Origin: Paeniglutamicibacter quisquiliarum
GTDB taxonomy: Bacteria; Actinomycetota; Actinomycetes; Actinomycetales; Micrococcaceae
DNA: 64,000 nucleotides
Direction of reading: 5' to 3'
Assembly: GCF_019084045.1 (NCBI RefSeq)
Contig: NZ_JAHRED010000010.1
Span: 91,826-155,825 of the forward strand
Made by a program: the position numbers and the translations under genes. Position 1 is the first letter of the stretch, and each line of letters begins with the position of its first letter. Shown piece by piece: positions 1 to 8,822 of the stretch. Under the pieces are notes generated by a model that saw only the letters and a list, made by a program, of their open reading frames with translations, was not told the DNA's origin and did not search any database.

Positions 1-1
1 G

Positions 2-118
2 TACGACACCGGTGACAAACTGAGCTACCTCCAGGCAATCATTTCCCTGGCATGCGAACGCGAGGACCTAGGCCCGGACCTCCTGCCGTGGCTCAAGGAC
101 TTCGTCGCGGGGCGCTAA
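2..118 (+). CDS. galU: UTP-glucose-1-phosphate uridylyltransferase, C-terminal end (partial)
   Basis: Only the last 38 codons are in the window, ending at TAA 116-118; the 5' part lies upstream. The peptide begins YDTGDKLSYLQAI and ends with PDLLPWLKDF, which I recognise as the usual C-terminus of bacterial GalU. The enzyme makes UDP-glucose from UTP and glucose-1-phosphate in the cytoplasm. UDP-glucose would be a precursor for the wall polysaccharide genes that follow. A hairpin terminator follows directly, so it is probably not co-transcribed with the next gene. The identification rests on a short fragment. Confidence 0.75.
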   Translation, partial: YDTGDKLSYLQAIISLACEREDLGPDLLPWLKDFVAGR

Positions 119-131
119 TATTTATGTAATT

Positions 132-182
132 GGCAAGGCAATCTCAGCGTCCTCACAGGGACGCTGAATAGCCTTGCCTTAG
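132..182 (+). terminator. Hairpin terminator after galU
   Basis: Two nested stems: GGCAAGGC (132-139) pairs with 171-178, and CAGCGTCC (145-152) pairs with 159-166. Only a short T-rich tail follows. It separates galU from the next gene. Confidence 0.65.
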
Positions 183-259
183 TTTGTTCGAAAGTTGTCG
201 ACCGAAACAATGCCTCGCGTCGTCCGAGACTTCTCGTTCTGGTCTTATGGAGACGTTGA

Positions 260-1315
260 TTGAGTATTAAAAAGGAATTCCCCGGCGAGTACGTTCCCCG
301 TCGCCTCGCTCGGCGCAAGAAACGCACGGGTATCGTCGTGCTCCTGAGCACGATCGCCGTGGTTGTCGTGGCCGCCGTGGTGGCCAGCACGTATGTAGCC
401 AATTTGGCCGAAACGTTCAATTCGAAGACACGGGTCATCGGCGAGGCCTTCCCTGAGGAGCAGCTCCGCCCGGTGAAGAATCCCGATGACGGGTCCCTGA
501 ACTTCCTGTTGCTTGGCGTAGACCATGGGGAAAGCGGCAAGGATACTTCCGAATTGCTCAAGTCGGGTGCGTCGGACCAGCGGTCCGACTCAATAATGCT
601 GATGCATATTCCTGAGGACCGGAAGGGCGTGTACGTGATGTCGATCATGCGCGACCTCTACACGGAAATCCCGGGCTATGGCAGCCATAAGATCAACTCG
701 GCAATGTCGCTGGGGGGCGTACCCCTGGTCGTCCAAACCGTTGAGGGGATACTTGATACCAAAATCGATCACGTCGCAATGGTCGATTTTGACGGATTCA
801 AGGACCTGACCGCGGCATTGGGCGGGGTTACGGTCCACAACGATATTGAGTTCACCTCGACCGACAGCAAGAAGCATCACTATCCGGTTGGCGATGTTGT
901 TCTCGAAGGCAACAAGGCATTGAGGTTTGTCCGTGAACGCAAGCCGTTCATCGACGGCGACTACCAGCGAGTGCGCAACCAGCAGAAGTTCATCAAGGCG
1001 GTCATGACCGAGTTGCTCTCCAAGGACACGCTGACCAACCCGGCGACAGTTTTCGAAGTCATTGACAAGGTCTCGCCGTACCTGGCACTCGATGACGGAT
1101 TGGATGCCGCCACGGCTGCAGGAATCGGTCTTCAATTGAAGGACCTGCGTGCGTCCGGGATCAAGATGTTCACCTTGCCGACGGCTGGCCTTGGCACCTC
1201 GCCCGATGGTCAGTCAATCGTTCTGCGCGATGAACAAGCGCTCCTCGACTTGGGTGAGGCACTCCGGACCGACACACTTAAAGCGCACTTGGACCGCGTT
1301 GATTTAGACCAGTGA
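260..1315 (+). CDS. LCP (LytR-CpsA-Psr) family wall polymer ligase
   Basis: LCP enzymes transfer undecaprenyl-phosphate-linked glycopolymers such as teichoic acids onto peptidoglycan at the outer face of the membrane. The 351-residue protein has a basic N-terminus, one membrane segment at about residues 22-44 and an extracytoplasmic LCP domain at about 85-260. Recognisable pieces are NFLLLGVD, RSDSIML, the arginine in IMRDLY and the segment ALRFVRERK. The start is TTG at 260 with GGAG about 8 bases upstream; no in-frame ATG fits. The neighbours are a polymer ABC exporter and teichoic-acid-type genes, which supports a role in attaching that polymer. The exact acceptor and polymer cannot be read from the sequence. 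Confidence 0.9.
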   Translation: MSIKKEFPGEYVPRRLARRKKRTGIVVLLSTIAVVVVAAVVASTYVANLAETFNSKTRVIGEAFPEEQLRPVKNPDDGSLNFLLLGVDHGESGKDTSELLKSGASDQRSDSIMLMHIPEDRKGVYVMSIMRDLYTEIPGYGSHKINSAMSLGGVPLVVQTVEGILDTKIDHVAMVDFDGFKDLTAALGGVTVHNDIEFTSTDSKKHHYPVGDVVLEGNKALRFVRERKPFIDGDYQRVRNQQKFIKAVMTELLSKDTLTNPATVFEVIDKVSPYLALDDGLDAATAAGIGLQLKDLRASGIKMFTLPTAGLGTSPDGQSIVLRDEQALLDLGEALRTDTLKAHLDRVDLDQ

Positions 1316-1425
1316 CCACTGATACATAGATCACACATCGCCCTGTCGCCGGATGCAAACCGGCCATCGGCATGCGTATCTACTAGACTTCATTAGGTTC
1401 GCCGGCGACAGCAGGCGAGTAAACC

Positions 1426-2298
1426 GTGATCAACGAGGTAACGAGAATTATGACAGCTGCCGAATATGCGGCGCAGTACGGCCTGAACAGGGTCGGTGCT
1501 CGTCCGGACCTGGTGAGCTATCTTAAGCATGCGTGGGCCAGACGAGACTTTGCGTTTGAACTTGCCAGAAGCAAGCTGCAGGCTTCGAACCAGCGCAACC
1601 GACTGGGTATGCTCTGGGTTGTAATTCAACCGACAATGAACGCCCTCATGTATGGCTTCATCTTTGGGATTCTTCAAGGCGGGAACAAGCCTCTCGACTT
1701 TCCTGCCCACGTCGTAATTGGCGTGTTCCTTTTTGAGTTCTTTGCAGGTTCTGCAAATTCCGGGGCCAAGTCGATCACAGGCAATGCGGCCTTGGTTCAG
1801 TCCTTGGCATTCCCACGAATCACGCTGCCCATCGCGGCGGTCATTCAGCAGTTTCTGACGTTGGTTCCAATGCTGGGAGTCATGTTTATCTACTGCATGA
1901 TCCTTGGCACGACACCAAAATGGAGCTGGCTCATGGTGGTTCCATTGCTCGTCTTATTCACAATGTTCAATACCGGTATCGCACTGGTATGCGCCCGACT
2001 GACAGTTCATGTGCGAGACTTCACGCAGATCCTGCCTTTGATTACGCGGATCCTGTTCTTTACTTCGGGGGTTCTCTTCAGCGTCGACCGAATACTGACT
2101 GCGTTTCCGGCTCTTGTCCGCTTGTTTGACTTCCATCCGATTTACCAGGCATTGCAAATTGCCCGAGGTTCCATCATGAACGGCGTTGAATACCCGTCGT
2201 TCTACTGGGTTGTTCTATCTGTCTGGGCTGTTGCGGCCCTCGTTGGCGGCACCATTTACTTCTGGGCTGCGGAGGAGCGTTATGGTCGAGTTGACTAA
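1426..2298 (+). CDS. ABC transporter permease for wall polysaccharide/teichoic acid export
   Basis: A polytopic membrane protein of up to 290 residues of the ABC-2 polysaccharide export type (TagG/Wzm). The N-terminal cytoplasmic part is basic and reads SKLQASNQRNRLGMLW, a pattern typical of these permeases. About six hydrophobic segments follow from residue ~65 to the end. It should move a lipid-linked polymer across the membrane with the ATPase encoded next. The reading frame opens at GTG 1426, but ATG 1450, preceded by GAGG at 1435-1438, is an equally good or better start. Its end overlaps the ATPase gene by 17 bases, indicating translational coupling. Confidence 0.88.
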   Translation: MINEVTRIMTAAEYAAQYGLNRVGARPDLVSYLKHAWARRDFAFELARSKLQASNQRNRLGMLWVVIQPTMNALMYGFIFGILQGGNKPLDFPAHVVIGVFLFEFFAGSANSGAKSITGNAALVQSLAFPRITLPIAAVIQQFLTLVPMLGVMFIYCMILGTTPKWSWLMVVPLLVLFTMFNTGIALVCARLTVHVRDFTQILPLITRILFFTSGVLFSVDRILTAFPALVRLFDFHPIYQALQIARGSIMNGVEYPSFYWVVLSVWAVAALVGGTIYFWAAEERYGRVD

Positions 2299-3145
2299 TT
2301 TTGATGATCTGATCAATCCACGCCTGCATGGCAAGTTCGAACCCAAGCCGGTCTACGACGTTGAAACCCAAACTTCAACAGAGACTGCATCAATAGAAAT
2401 TGATGCTGCCCGCAAGCCCGTGGTTATCGTGGACAATCTTCACGTCAAGTACCAGGTCTATTCGAGTGGCAAGTCCGTTGGTGCCGCGGGTGCCAAGCGC
2501 CTGTTGCAGTCATCGACGCGCGGTATTCGGGAAGTCCATGCCGTCAAGGGCGTGTCATTCGTCGCCTACGAGAACGAGTCGATCGGTGTGATCGGCTCGA
2601 ACGGCTCCGGCAAGTCAACGCTCATGCGCACCATTACCGGCCTGACGAGTCCTGCTGAAGGATCCGTCTACGCCTCCTCGCGCCCGAACATGTTGGGTGT
2701 TGGCGCGGCACTGATCCCTGACCTCTCCGGTGACAAGAACATCATGCTTGGTGGTCTGGCCCTGGGGTACAACCGCCAGGAAATCAACGAGATGCGCGAG
2801 GACATCACCAAGTTCGCGGAGCTCGAGGAATTCATCGACCTGCCCATGCGTACCTACAGCTCCGGTATGTCCGCCCGGCTGAAGTTCGCCATCGCCGCCT
2901 CCAAGCAACACGACATCCTCATCGTCGATGAAGCCCTGGCCGTTGGTGACGCCCGCTTCCGCAAGCGCAGCGAGGCCAAGATCCGTGAGATCCGAGAAAA
3001 CGCCGGAACGATCTTCTTGGTCTCCCACTCGATGGGATCGATTCTGGATACCTGCAACCGGGTCATTTGGATCGAAAAGGGCGTCCTGATGATGGACGGG
3101 GACGCCAAGAAGGTTGTCAATGCCTACAAGGCCAAAAAGAAGTGA
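2282..3145 (+). CDS. ABC transporter ATP-binding protein for wall polymer export
   Basis: ATPase partner of the upstream permease (TagH/Wzt type), 287 residues. Visible motifs are Walker A GSNGSGKST, signature YSSGMSARL, Walker B DILIVDEAL and the switch histidine in VSHS. About 45 residues precede the core domain, and there is no long C-terminal carbohydrate-binding domain. That fits a TagH-like short form rather than a Wzt with a sugar-sensing tail. I chose ATG 2282, inside the end of the permease gene; the frame stays open further upstream but that part has no ATPase-like sequence. The next gene starts on its stop codon. Confidence 0.92.
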   Translation: MVELTNFDDLINPRLHGKFEPKPVYDVETQTSTETASIEIDAARKPVVIVDNLHVKYQVYSSGKSVGAAGAKRLLQSSTRGIREVHAVKGVSFVAYENESIGVIGSNGSGKSTLMRTITGLTSPAEGSVYASSRPNMLGVGAALIPDLSGDKNIMLGGLALGYNRQEINEMREDITKFAELEEFIDLPMRTYSSGMSARLKFAIAASKQHDILIVDEALAVGDARFRKRSEAKIREIRENAGTIFLVSHSMGSILDTCNRVIWIEKGVLMMDGDAKKVVNAYKAKKK

Positions 3146-4188
3146 CTTCCGCGCAGACCCTAGGCGTTTCCTATGTCATGCCGGTGCTCAACGAGGCCGA
3201 GTACCTCCGAGATGCCGTCGCCAGCGTTTTTGGCCAGGACTATGCCGGGGACAAGGAAATCGTCTTGGCGTTGGGTCCCAGCACCGATTCGACCGACGAG
3301 GTCGCGGCGGAGCTGGCGGCCGAGGATGCCAGGGTCAAGCTGGTCCACAATCCCCAGGGGCGAACGCCCATCGGGTTGAACCTCGCCATCCAGGCTTCGC
3401 AGCACCCGATCGTGGTTCGCGTGGACGCCCACAGCGAACTCATGCCGTCCTATACGGCGCGCGGGGTGGAGACCATGTTCCGCGTTGACGCCCACGATGT
3501 CGGCGGCCTCATGGATGCACGGGGCAAGACGCCCCTGCAGCGTGCGATAGCCGCTGCCTACCATTCCCCGTGGGGCCTAGGCGGCGCCGCGTACCACAGC
3601 GGTGCACCCGAGGGCCCGGCCGAGTCCGCCTACCTGGGTATTTTCCGCCGCGAGGTCTTCGACGAGGTCGGCTACTACGACGAGTCGCTTCACCGCGCCC
3701 AGGACTGGGAACTTTGCCTGCGCATCCGCCAGGCAGGATATAGGGTCTGGTTCGATCCCGAACTCGAGACGGCCTATTACCCGCGTGATACCTACAAGGA
3801 CCTATCCGCCCAGTCATATGCTTCCGGTGTCTGGCGAGGGGAGCTGTCGCGCCGCTACCCTGACGGAAAATCAATCCGCCACGACCTGCCGCCGCTGATG
3901 GTTGTCGGTACCACCCTGGGTACTGTTGCCTGGCTGATTGACCCTTGGCTGACGGCCGAGGCGCCCGGCGCCGTGCGGCTCGCGCTGAACCTCCTGAAGC
4001 TTGCGCCGGTCGGATATGCGGGCCTGGTGGTCTTTGCGACATTGACAGGCAAGCGAACCACCATGAAGGAGAAGCTTTTGATGCTCGGGGTTTTCCCGGC
4101 CATCCACTTCCCGTGGGCCGTCGGCTTCGTCAAGGGTCGCGTGCGTGGTGCGCAGGGCACCTTGGATAGGGGAAGGGTGCGTTCATGA
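3142..4188 (+). CDS. GT2 family glycosyltransferase with C-terminal membrane segments (ExoA-like)
   Basis: Inverting GT-A glycosyltransferase of 348 residues. It opens with VSYVMPVLNEAEYL and has a donor-binding acidic patch VRVDAHSEL near residue 95. A further conserved block is around AQDWELCLRIRQAGY near residue 195. Two or three hydrophobic segments follow from about residue 255, so the protein is membrane-associated, like succinoglycan ExoA-type enzymes. It likely adds a sugar to a lipid-linked wall polymer. The start is GTG 3142, overlapping the previous stop by four bases (GTGA). The last four bases overlap the next gene, so the genes from 1426 to 6420 look like one operon. Confidence 0.87.
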   Translation: MTSAQTLGVSYVMPVLNEAEYLRDAVASVFGQDYAGDKEIVLALGPSTDSTDEVAAELAAEDARVKLVHNPQGRTPIGLNLAIQASQHPIVVRVDAHSELMPSYTARGVETMFRVDAHDVGGLMDARGKTPLQRAIAAAYHSPWGLGGAAYHSGAPEGPAESAYLGIFRREVFDEVGYYDESLHRAQDWELCLRIRQAGYRVWFDPELETAYYPRDTYKDLSAQSYASGVWRGELSRRYPDGKSIRHDLPPLMVVGTTLGTVAWLIDPWLTAEAPGAVRLALNLLKLAPVGYAGLVVFATLTGKRTTMKEKLLMLGVFPAIHFPWAVGFVKGRVRGAQGTLDRGRVRS

Positions 4189-5009
4189 ACACCGAATCCA
4201 TTCGACCCAGCCATCCGACGCTCGAGCAGCTGCGCGCTGTATGCCAGCCCCCGGAAGTCCGAGCCCGGCGCAATGCCGAGCACTGGACGGCGGAACTGTA
4301 CCTGCGCCACATCTCCATCTACCTGACAGCCGTCCTGGTGCGCACGCGCATCAGCGCCAACGGCGTCACCGGGCTCATGATCCTGGCCGGCTGGCTTATG
4401 TCGGCCGCCCTGCTGATCCCTGGGGTGTGGGGACCGCTGCTGGCCGTCGTCCTGTCCCAAGTTCAGCTCTACTTTGACTGCAGCGACGGTGAAGTGGCGC
4501 GCTGGCGCGGCACCCAGTCGCCGCGCGGGATCTTCATTGACATGGTCGGTCACCACACCACCGAGGCGTTGATCCCGATCGCCGTGGGCTACCGCGTCTT
4601 CGTCGAATTGCAGGCCCAGGGGGCGGACGCGGCGCAGGCCTGGCCGACGCTCTTCATCGCCGCAGTGCTCTCCGTGCTGCTGGTGCTCAACCGCTCGCAG
4701 AGCCTGATGGTCCACGCCGCCCGCAGCATGGCCGGACTGGGCAAGCTCCCGGACACGGCCGAGGCACGCGCGGTGGCCTCGGCAAGCCTCGTCGGGAAAC
4801 TGCGCTCGGCTGCCCGTTTCCTGCCCTTCCACAAGATGCTCCATGCCGTGGAACTCAGCCTCCTCATCCTGGCGCTGTCGATTGTCTCGGCCATCGTGGG
4901 CGTTCCGGGCATCGCGGAGAAGTGGATGCTTTGGATCCTCCTGCCGGCCGTGCTGCTGGTGAACGTCGGGCATTTCGTTGCGACCATGGCCTCGTCACGG
5001 TTGCGGTGA
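4185..5009 (+). CDS. CDP-alcohol phosphatidyltransferase family membrane protein
   Basis: Integral membrane enzyme of the CDP-alcohol phosphotransferase family, which transfers a substituted phosphate from a CDP-alcohol to an acceptor alcohol. In the 274-residue protein the family motif appears as DCSDGEVAR, eight residues, then GIFIDMVGH. The first three aspartates and the DG..AR core are intact. The position of the fourth motif aspartate, the proposed catalytic base, holds histidine. Several hydrophobic helices surround the motif. The start ATG 4185 overlaps the previous stop (ATGA). Because tagD in the same operon makes CDP-glycerol, this enzyme could use CDP-glycerol as donor; that is inference. 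Confidence 0.82.
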   Translation: MNTESIRPSHPTLEQLRAVCQPPEVRARRNAEHWTAELYLRHISIYLTAVLVRTRISANGVTGLMILAGWLMSAALLIPGVWGPLLAVVLSQVQLYFDCSDGEVARWRGTQSPRGIFIDMVGHHTTEALIPIAVGYRVFVELQAQGADAAQAWPTLFIAAVLSVLLVLNRSQSLMVHAARSMAGLGKLPDTAEARAVASASLVGKLRSAARFLPFHKMLHAVELSLLILALSIVSAIVGVPGIAEKWMLWILLPAVLLVNVGHFVATMASSRLR

Positions 5010-5016
5010 ACCCTTG

Positions 5017-5907
5017 ATGAGCCCAGAAGGCAATCTTCCCTCCATCGGCGTCGTGGTCCTGACCATGGGCAATCGACCCGTGGAACTGAACCGCGCCTTG
5101 AAGAGCCTCTTGGGCCAACAAGAGGTCGAACTGGATGTGGTGGTTGTCGGCAACGGCTGGGATCCGGTCGGACTTCCCGCGGGAGTCCGTGCCCACTACC
5201 TGGAACACAACCTGGGCATCCCGGCCGGCCGCAACGCGGGTGTCCCGTTGGTGACGGGGGAGTACCTGTGCTTCCTGGACGACGACTCCTGGTTCCTGGA
5301 CCCGGACTTCCTCGAAGAGGCAATATCCAGGTTCGAGAGCCACCCCCGGATGGGACTCCTCCAGCCGCGGATCACCGACCCGGCCAGCAACGACGACCCA
5401 ACCCGGTGGATCCCAAGACTGAACAAGCGCACAGCCGGGGAATCGAGCAGGGTCTTCCACGTGGGTGAAACGTGCCTGCTGATGCCCCGCCACATCTTCG
5501 ACGAGACCGGCGGCTGGGCCGGCGGGTTCTGGTACGCACACGAGGGCATCGAACTTGCCTGGCGCGTCTGGGACACCGGACACCACGTCTGGTACGCCGG
5601 CGACATGCGCATCGGCCACCCCGTGGTCGACCAGAGGCGCCACGAGGAGTTCTACCGCCTCAACGCCCGAAACCGGGTGTGGCTGGCCAAGCGCAACTTG
5701 CGCTGGCCCTTCAGTTGGGTCTATGTGTCCAGTTGGGCGCTGGTCGAAGCCACGCGCTTGCGCAAGAACCCCGAGGCGGTGCGACAGTACTTCAGCGGAT
5801 GGCTTGCCGGATGGCGGGAAAGCCCCTGGTACGCAACGCCCCGGCGAAAACTCAAGTGGTCTACCCATCTGCGCATGCTGATGGCCGGCCGACCACCCGT
5901 AATCTAG
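5017..5907 (+). CDS. GT2 family glycosyltransferase
   Basis: Soluble GT-A glycosyltransferase of 296 residues. It begins with IGVVVLTMGNRP, has the acceptor/donor region GIPAGRNAGV near residue 70 and the metal-binding motif FLDDDSW near residue 87. There are no clear membrane segments. It lies seven bases after the CDP-alcohol phosphotransferase gene and just before tagD, in the same orientation. It probably adds a sugar to the wall polymer or its linkage unit. The start is taken as ATG 5017; the frame is open upstream to 4978, but that part overlaps the preceding gene without similarity to the family. The sugar specificity cannot be deduced. Confidence 0.86.
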   Translation: MSPEGNLPSIGVVVLTMGNRPVELNRALKSLLGQQEVELDVVVVGNGWDPVGLPAGVRAHYLEHNLGIPAGRNAGVPLVTGEYLCFLDDDSWFLDPDFLEEAISRFESHPRMGLLQPRITDPASNDDPTRWIPRLNKRTAGESSRVFHVGETCLLMPRHIFDETGGWAGGFWYAHEGIELAWRVWDTGHHVWYAGDMRIGHPVVDQRRHEEFYRLNARNRVWLAKRNLRWPFSWVYVSSWALVEATRLRKNPEAVRQYFSGWLAGWRESPWYATPRRKLKWSTHLRMLMAGRPPVI

Positions 5908-5958
5908 GATTTCGATCCCTGCGCCCCAGGGCGCAACAATGCAGTAATGGAGTTGAAC

Positions 5959-6420
5959 ATGGCAAAAACAGTCCTGACCTATGGCACGTTTGATCTTTTT
6001 CACATCGGGCACCTGAACATCCTCAAGCGCCTCAAGGAAAAAGGCGACCGCCTGATCGTCGGCGTTTCGACCGACGAATTCAATGCCGTCAAGGGCAAGA
6101 AGCCAATCGTTCCCTTCGAGCAGCGCATCGAGATTGTCAGGGCGATCAAGTATGTCGACGAGGCCATCCCGGAAAACAACTGGGAACAGAAGCGCCTGGA
6201 CATCGCCAAGTACGGCGTCAACGTTTTTGGCATTGGCGAAGACTGGAAAGGCAAGTTCGACGACCTGGGTAACGAGGTCGAGGTCGTGTACCTTCCCCGC
6301 ACATCAGGCATTTCCACCACGGAATTGAAGCGGGTGCTGAGTGCGTTCGACGAACGCCACGTGGCGAAGCTGAAGGACACCCTGGACAGCCTGAGCCAGA
6401 TCGTCAAGGAACTGAGCTAG
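5959..6420 (+). CDS. tagD: Glycerol-3-phosphate cytidylyltransferase
   Basis: Makes CDP-glycerol from CTP and sn-glycerol-3-phosphate, the donor for glycerol-phosphate wall polymers. The 153-residue protein has the nucleotidyltransferase motif TFDLFHIGHLNIL near its start and the CTP-loop sequence RTSGISTTELK near residue 115, both characteristic of TagD. The ATG at 5959 has GGAG at 5949-5952, so I prefer it over the in-frame ATG 5947. It is the last gene of the operon and is followed by a hairpin terminator. The product would feed the glycerophosphotransferases at 8823, 11693 and (formerly) 35936. Confidence 0.93.
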   Translation: MAKTVLTYGTFDLFHIGHLNILKRLKEKGDRLIVGVSTDEFNAVKGKKPIVPFEQRIEIVRAIKYVDEAIPENNWEQKRLDIAKYGVNVFGIGEDWKGKFDDLGNEVEVVYLPRTSGISTTELKRVLSAFDERHVAKLKDTLDSLSQIVKELS

Positions 6421-6437
6421 CGACCCCCTTGCATGGA

Positions 6438-6463
6438 TGAGCCCTCCCATCGGGGGCTCATTT
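6438..6463 (+). terminator. Rho-independent terminator after tagD
   Basis: TGAGCCC (6438-6444) pairs with GGGCTCA (6454-6460), with a 9-base loop and TTT behind it. It closes the exporter-tagD operon. Confidence 0.75.
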
Positions 6464-6676
6464 GGCGTGCCCGGGCACGGACGCATGGCGTCCGTAATCC
6501 TTGGTCTCGCCAACGCGGGTGACCTGGCCGACGGGCCCGTCGAAACGATGAACAACAACGAGCAATTCACCGTGGGCCAGGAGCACCGCCTGGATCCGGC
6601 CGGCGGCCCCGGCGACCGCAAGGATTCCGCGTAAAAGGAAACCGATGAGTTCCGCGACTGCAACCAACAGGAGATC

Positions 6677-8737
6677 ATGAGCACCCCTCAGCCAACGCAC
6701 TTCAGACAAGATATCCAGGGCTTGCGCGCCATAGCCGTCGGCCTCGTGGTCATCTACCACCTGCTGCCGCAAAGCATCACCGGCGGATTCATCGGCGTCG
6801 ACGTCTTCTTCGTGATCTCCGGCTTCCTGATCACTTCCCATCTCATCAAGCATCCGCCGCGCAAACCGGCGGAATTTGGCACCTTTTGGTTGCGCCGGAT
6901 CAAGCGGCTCATTCCGGCGTCGATGTTGGTATTGTTTTCCACCGTTGTCGCGGTACGCGTCTTGGCTCCGGAGTCCTTTTGGCGGGACAACACGCTCCAG
7001 TCGATTGCGTCGGCGTTCTATTCGCAGAACTGGTACCTGCTCGCCACCAGCGTTGACTATATGGCCGAGGACAATGCCCCCACGGCGGTTCAGCATTATT
7101 GGTCGCTGGCGGTCGAGGAACAGTTCTACCTGCTGTGGCCCCTGTGCATCGCCGCCCTTTGGTGGTTTGCTGTCAGGAAGAAACTCATTCCCAAGCGAAT
7201 CGTGTTGGTCGGTGTTGCGCTGATTGTCGTTCTGTCCAGCGCCTATTCGATCTACCTGACCTCCGTGGAACCCGGGGTCGCCTATTTCTCCACCTTCACC
7301 CGTGCATGGGAACTTGCCTTGGGAGCAGTGGTGGCCCTGCTCCCCACTCCGCGGGAGCGCTTCAGTTTCTCGCTTGCGGGCGCCGCGCTTGCCTGGGTGG
7401 GCATTGCCGGAATCGTCGGCGCCGGCATCGCATACGATTCGTCCACGCCGTTTCCCGGCTACCAGGCGGCGCTGCCCGTCGTGGGGACGGCGGTGGTGAT
7501 CTGGGCTGCCGCGACGTCGTGCTATTCGCCGACCACACTGCTTTCCTCCAAGCCCTTCCAGTTCCTGGGGGCGCACTCCTATTCGATCTACCTGTGGCAC
7601 TGGCCGATCCTGGTCTTGCTGCCGTTCGTTTCCGGTCCCTTGGGCACCCTGGATCTGGTGGCCGTGGCGCTGGCAACCATCGCGCTGTCGATGCTCACCA
7701 AGAAATACGTCGAGGACGCCTTCCGCAAGACACTTGACGTCTCGCCCCTGGTGACGCCCCTGCGGTTCCTGGTCGTCGCCACGGCATCCGTTGCCTTGGT
7801 CGCAGGAGGCGTCGCCGCGGAAGCCCACCTCCGGGAGCAGGCGGCCAATGTTTCACTCGAAGCGGCACTGCAGGGATCCGTTCCCTGCTTCGGTGCGGCA
7901 GCGCTGCCCGATCGGAATGGCGCATGCCAATACCAGCCGAAGAAGGAACTGATCCTGTCTCCGGCCCTGGCAAAGGACGACAAGTCTGCCGCCTATGCTG
8001 ATGGGTGCTGGTCCACCGAACCGTACGAAAAGAAGCCGACTTGCACCTACGGAACCGGCAAGACCAAGGTCGCGCTGGTTGGAAATTCCCATGCCGGGCA
8101 TTGGCTACCGGCACTTGAGGAAATGGCCGCCGAGAAGGACTGGACCATCACGACCTACCTGGTGTCGCGGTGCAATCCGACCGAGGCCCCGTTGAAGTTC
8201 GACGCCGACGTCAAATCCCAAGGCTGCGCCGACTACGGCAAGTGGGTCCTTGACCAGACCGCCCACGGCCAGTTCGACCTGATCGTCACCTCCGAACGGC
8301 AATCGGTACCGGTGCTTGGCCATTCCATGGCCACGACCGAGGCACCCGCCCGTGACGGCTACAACGAGTACCTGGATCAATGGACCGCCTCGGACACGCC
8401 GATCGTGGTTATCCGCGACACGCCCTATCCGGGCGCCACGTTGCCGAACATCCCGGACTGCGTGGCCACGGCAACGAACGCCAATGCGCAGTGCTCGGGG
8501 AGTCCCGACAGGTGGGAGTGGATGGATCCCCTGGCGGAGGAGGCAGAGGAACGCGCGCACGACAACGTGGCGGTTATCGACCCCACGAGATACTTTTGCC
8601 AGGAGGGCACCTGCCCGGCAGTGATCGGTGGTGTCGTCGTGTACTTCGACGCCTCCCACATCACCGCCACCTACGCCAAGACGTTGACCCCGTTCCTGGA
8701 AAAGGATCTGGACCAGGCGTTGCGCAAGATCACCTAG
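6677..8737 (+). CDS. AT3-SGNH O-acyltransferase (OafA type)
   Basis: Membrane O-acetyltransferase of 686 residues that decorates extracellular polysaccharide or peptidoglycan. The N-terminal acyltransferase-3 domain (about residues 10-375) opens with FRQDIQGLRAIAVGLVVIYH, whose histidine is conserved in the family, and has about ten membrane helices. The C-terminal SGNH domain carries GNSHAGHW with the presumed catalytic serine at 471 and DASH at 658-661 supplying Asp and His. Several cysteines between the domains fit disulfides outside the membrane. The start ATG 6677 has AGGAG upstream. A paralog with the same architecture lies at 27786-29939. The substrate is inferred to be the wall polymer made by neighbouring genes. 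Confidence 0.9.
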   Translation: MSTPQPTHFRQDIQGLRAIAVGLVVIYHLLPQSITGGFIGVDVFFVISGFLITSHLIKHPPRKPAEFGTFWLRRIKRLIPASMLVLFSTVVAVRVLAPESFWRDNTLQSIASAFYSQNWYLLATSVDYMAEDNAPTAVQHYWSLAVEEQFYLLWPLCIAALWWFAVRKKLIPKRIVLVGVALIVVLSSAYSIYLTSVEPGVAYFSTFTRAWELALGAVVALLPTPRERFSFSLAGAALAWVGIAGIVGAGIAYDSSTPFPGYQAALPVVGTAVVIWAAATSCYSPTTLLSSKPFQFLGAHSYSIYLWHWPILVLLPFVSGPLGTLDLVAVALATIALSMLTKKYVEDAFRKTLDVSPLVTPLRFLVVATASVALVAGGVAAEAHLREQAANVSLEAALQGSVPCFGAAALPDRNGACQYQPKKELILSPALAKDDKSAAYADGCWSTEPYEKKPTCTYGTGKTKVALVGNSHAGHWLPALEEMAAEKDWTITTYLVSRCNPTEAPLKFDADVKSQGCADYGKWVLDQTAHGQFDLIVTSERQSVPVLGHSMATTEAPARDGYNEYLDQWTASDTPIVVIRDTPYPGATLPNIPDCVATATNANAQCSGSPDRWEWMDPLAEEAEERAHDNVAVIDPTRYFCQEGTCPAVIGGVVVYFDASHITATYAKTLTPFLEKDLDQALRKIT

Positions 8738-8770
8738 CGGCACGGCGTACGACCCCCGGGCGTCGAGACC

Positions 8771-8793
8771 GGTGCGGTGAATGCTTCCGCACC
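8771..8793. terminator. Hairpin between convergent genes
   Basis: GGTGCGG (8771-8777) pairs with CCGCACC (8787-8793) across a 9-base loop, in the gap between the acyltransferase and the convergent glycerophosphotransferase. There is no T tract; it may act for both strands. Confidence 0.45.
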
Positions 8794-8822
8794 GCGTCGC
8801 GCCTGGCGGTCGCGGCGGCAAC

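Noticed and set aside
4864..6012. 382-codon minus-strand frame over the GT2/tagD genes
   Set aside because: Overlaps well-supported genes on the other strand and has no recognisable features.
6437..6634. Small frame between tagD and the O-acyltransferase
   Set aside because: No ribosome site and it begins inside the tagD terminator.
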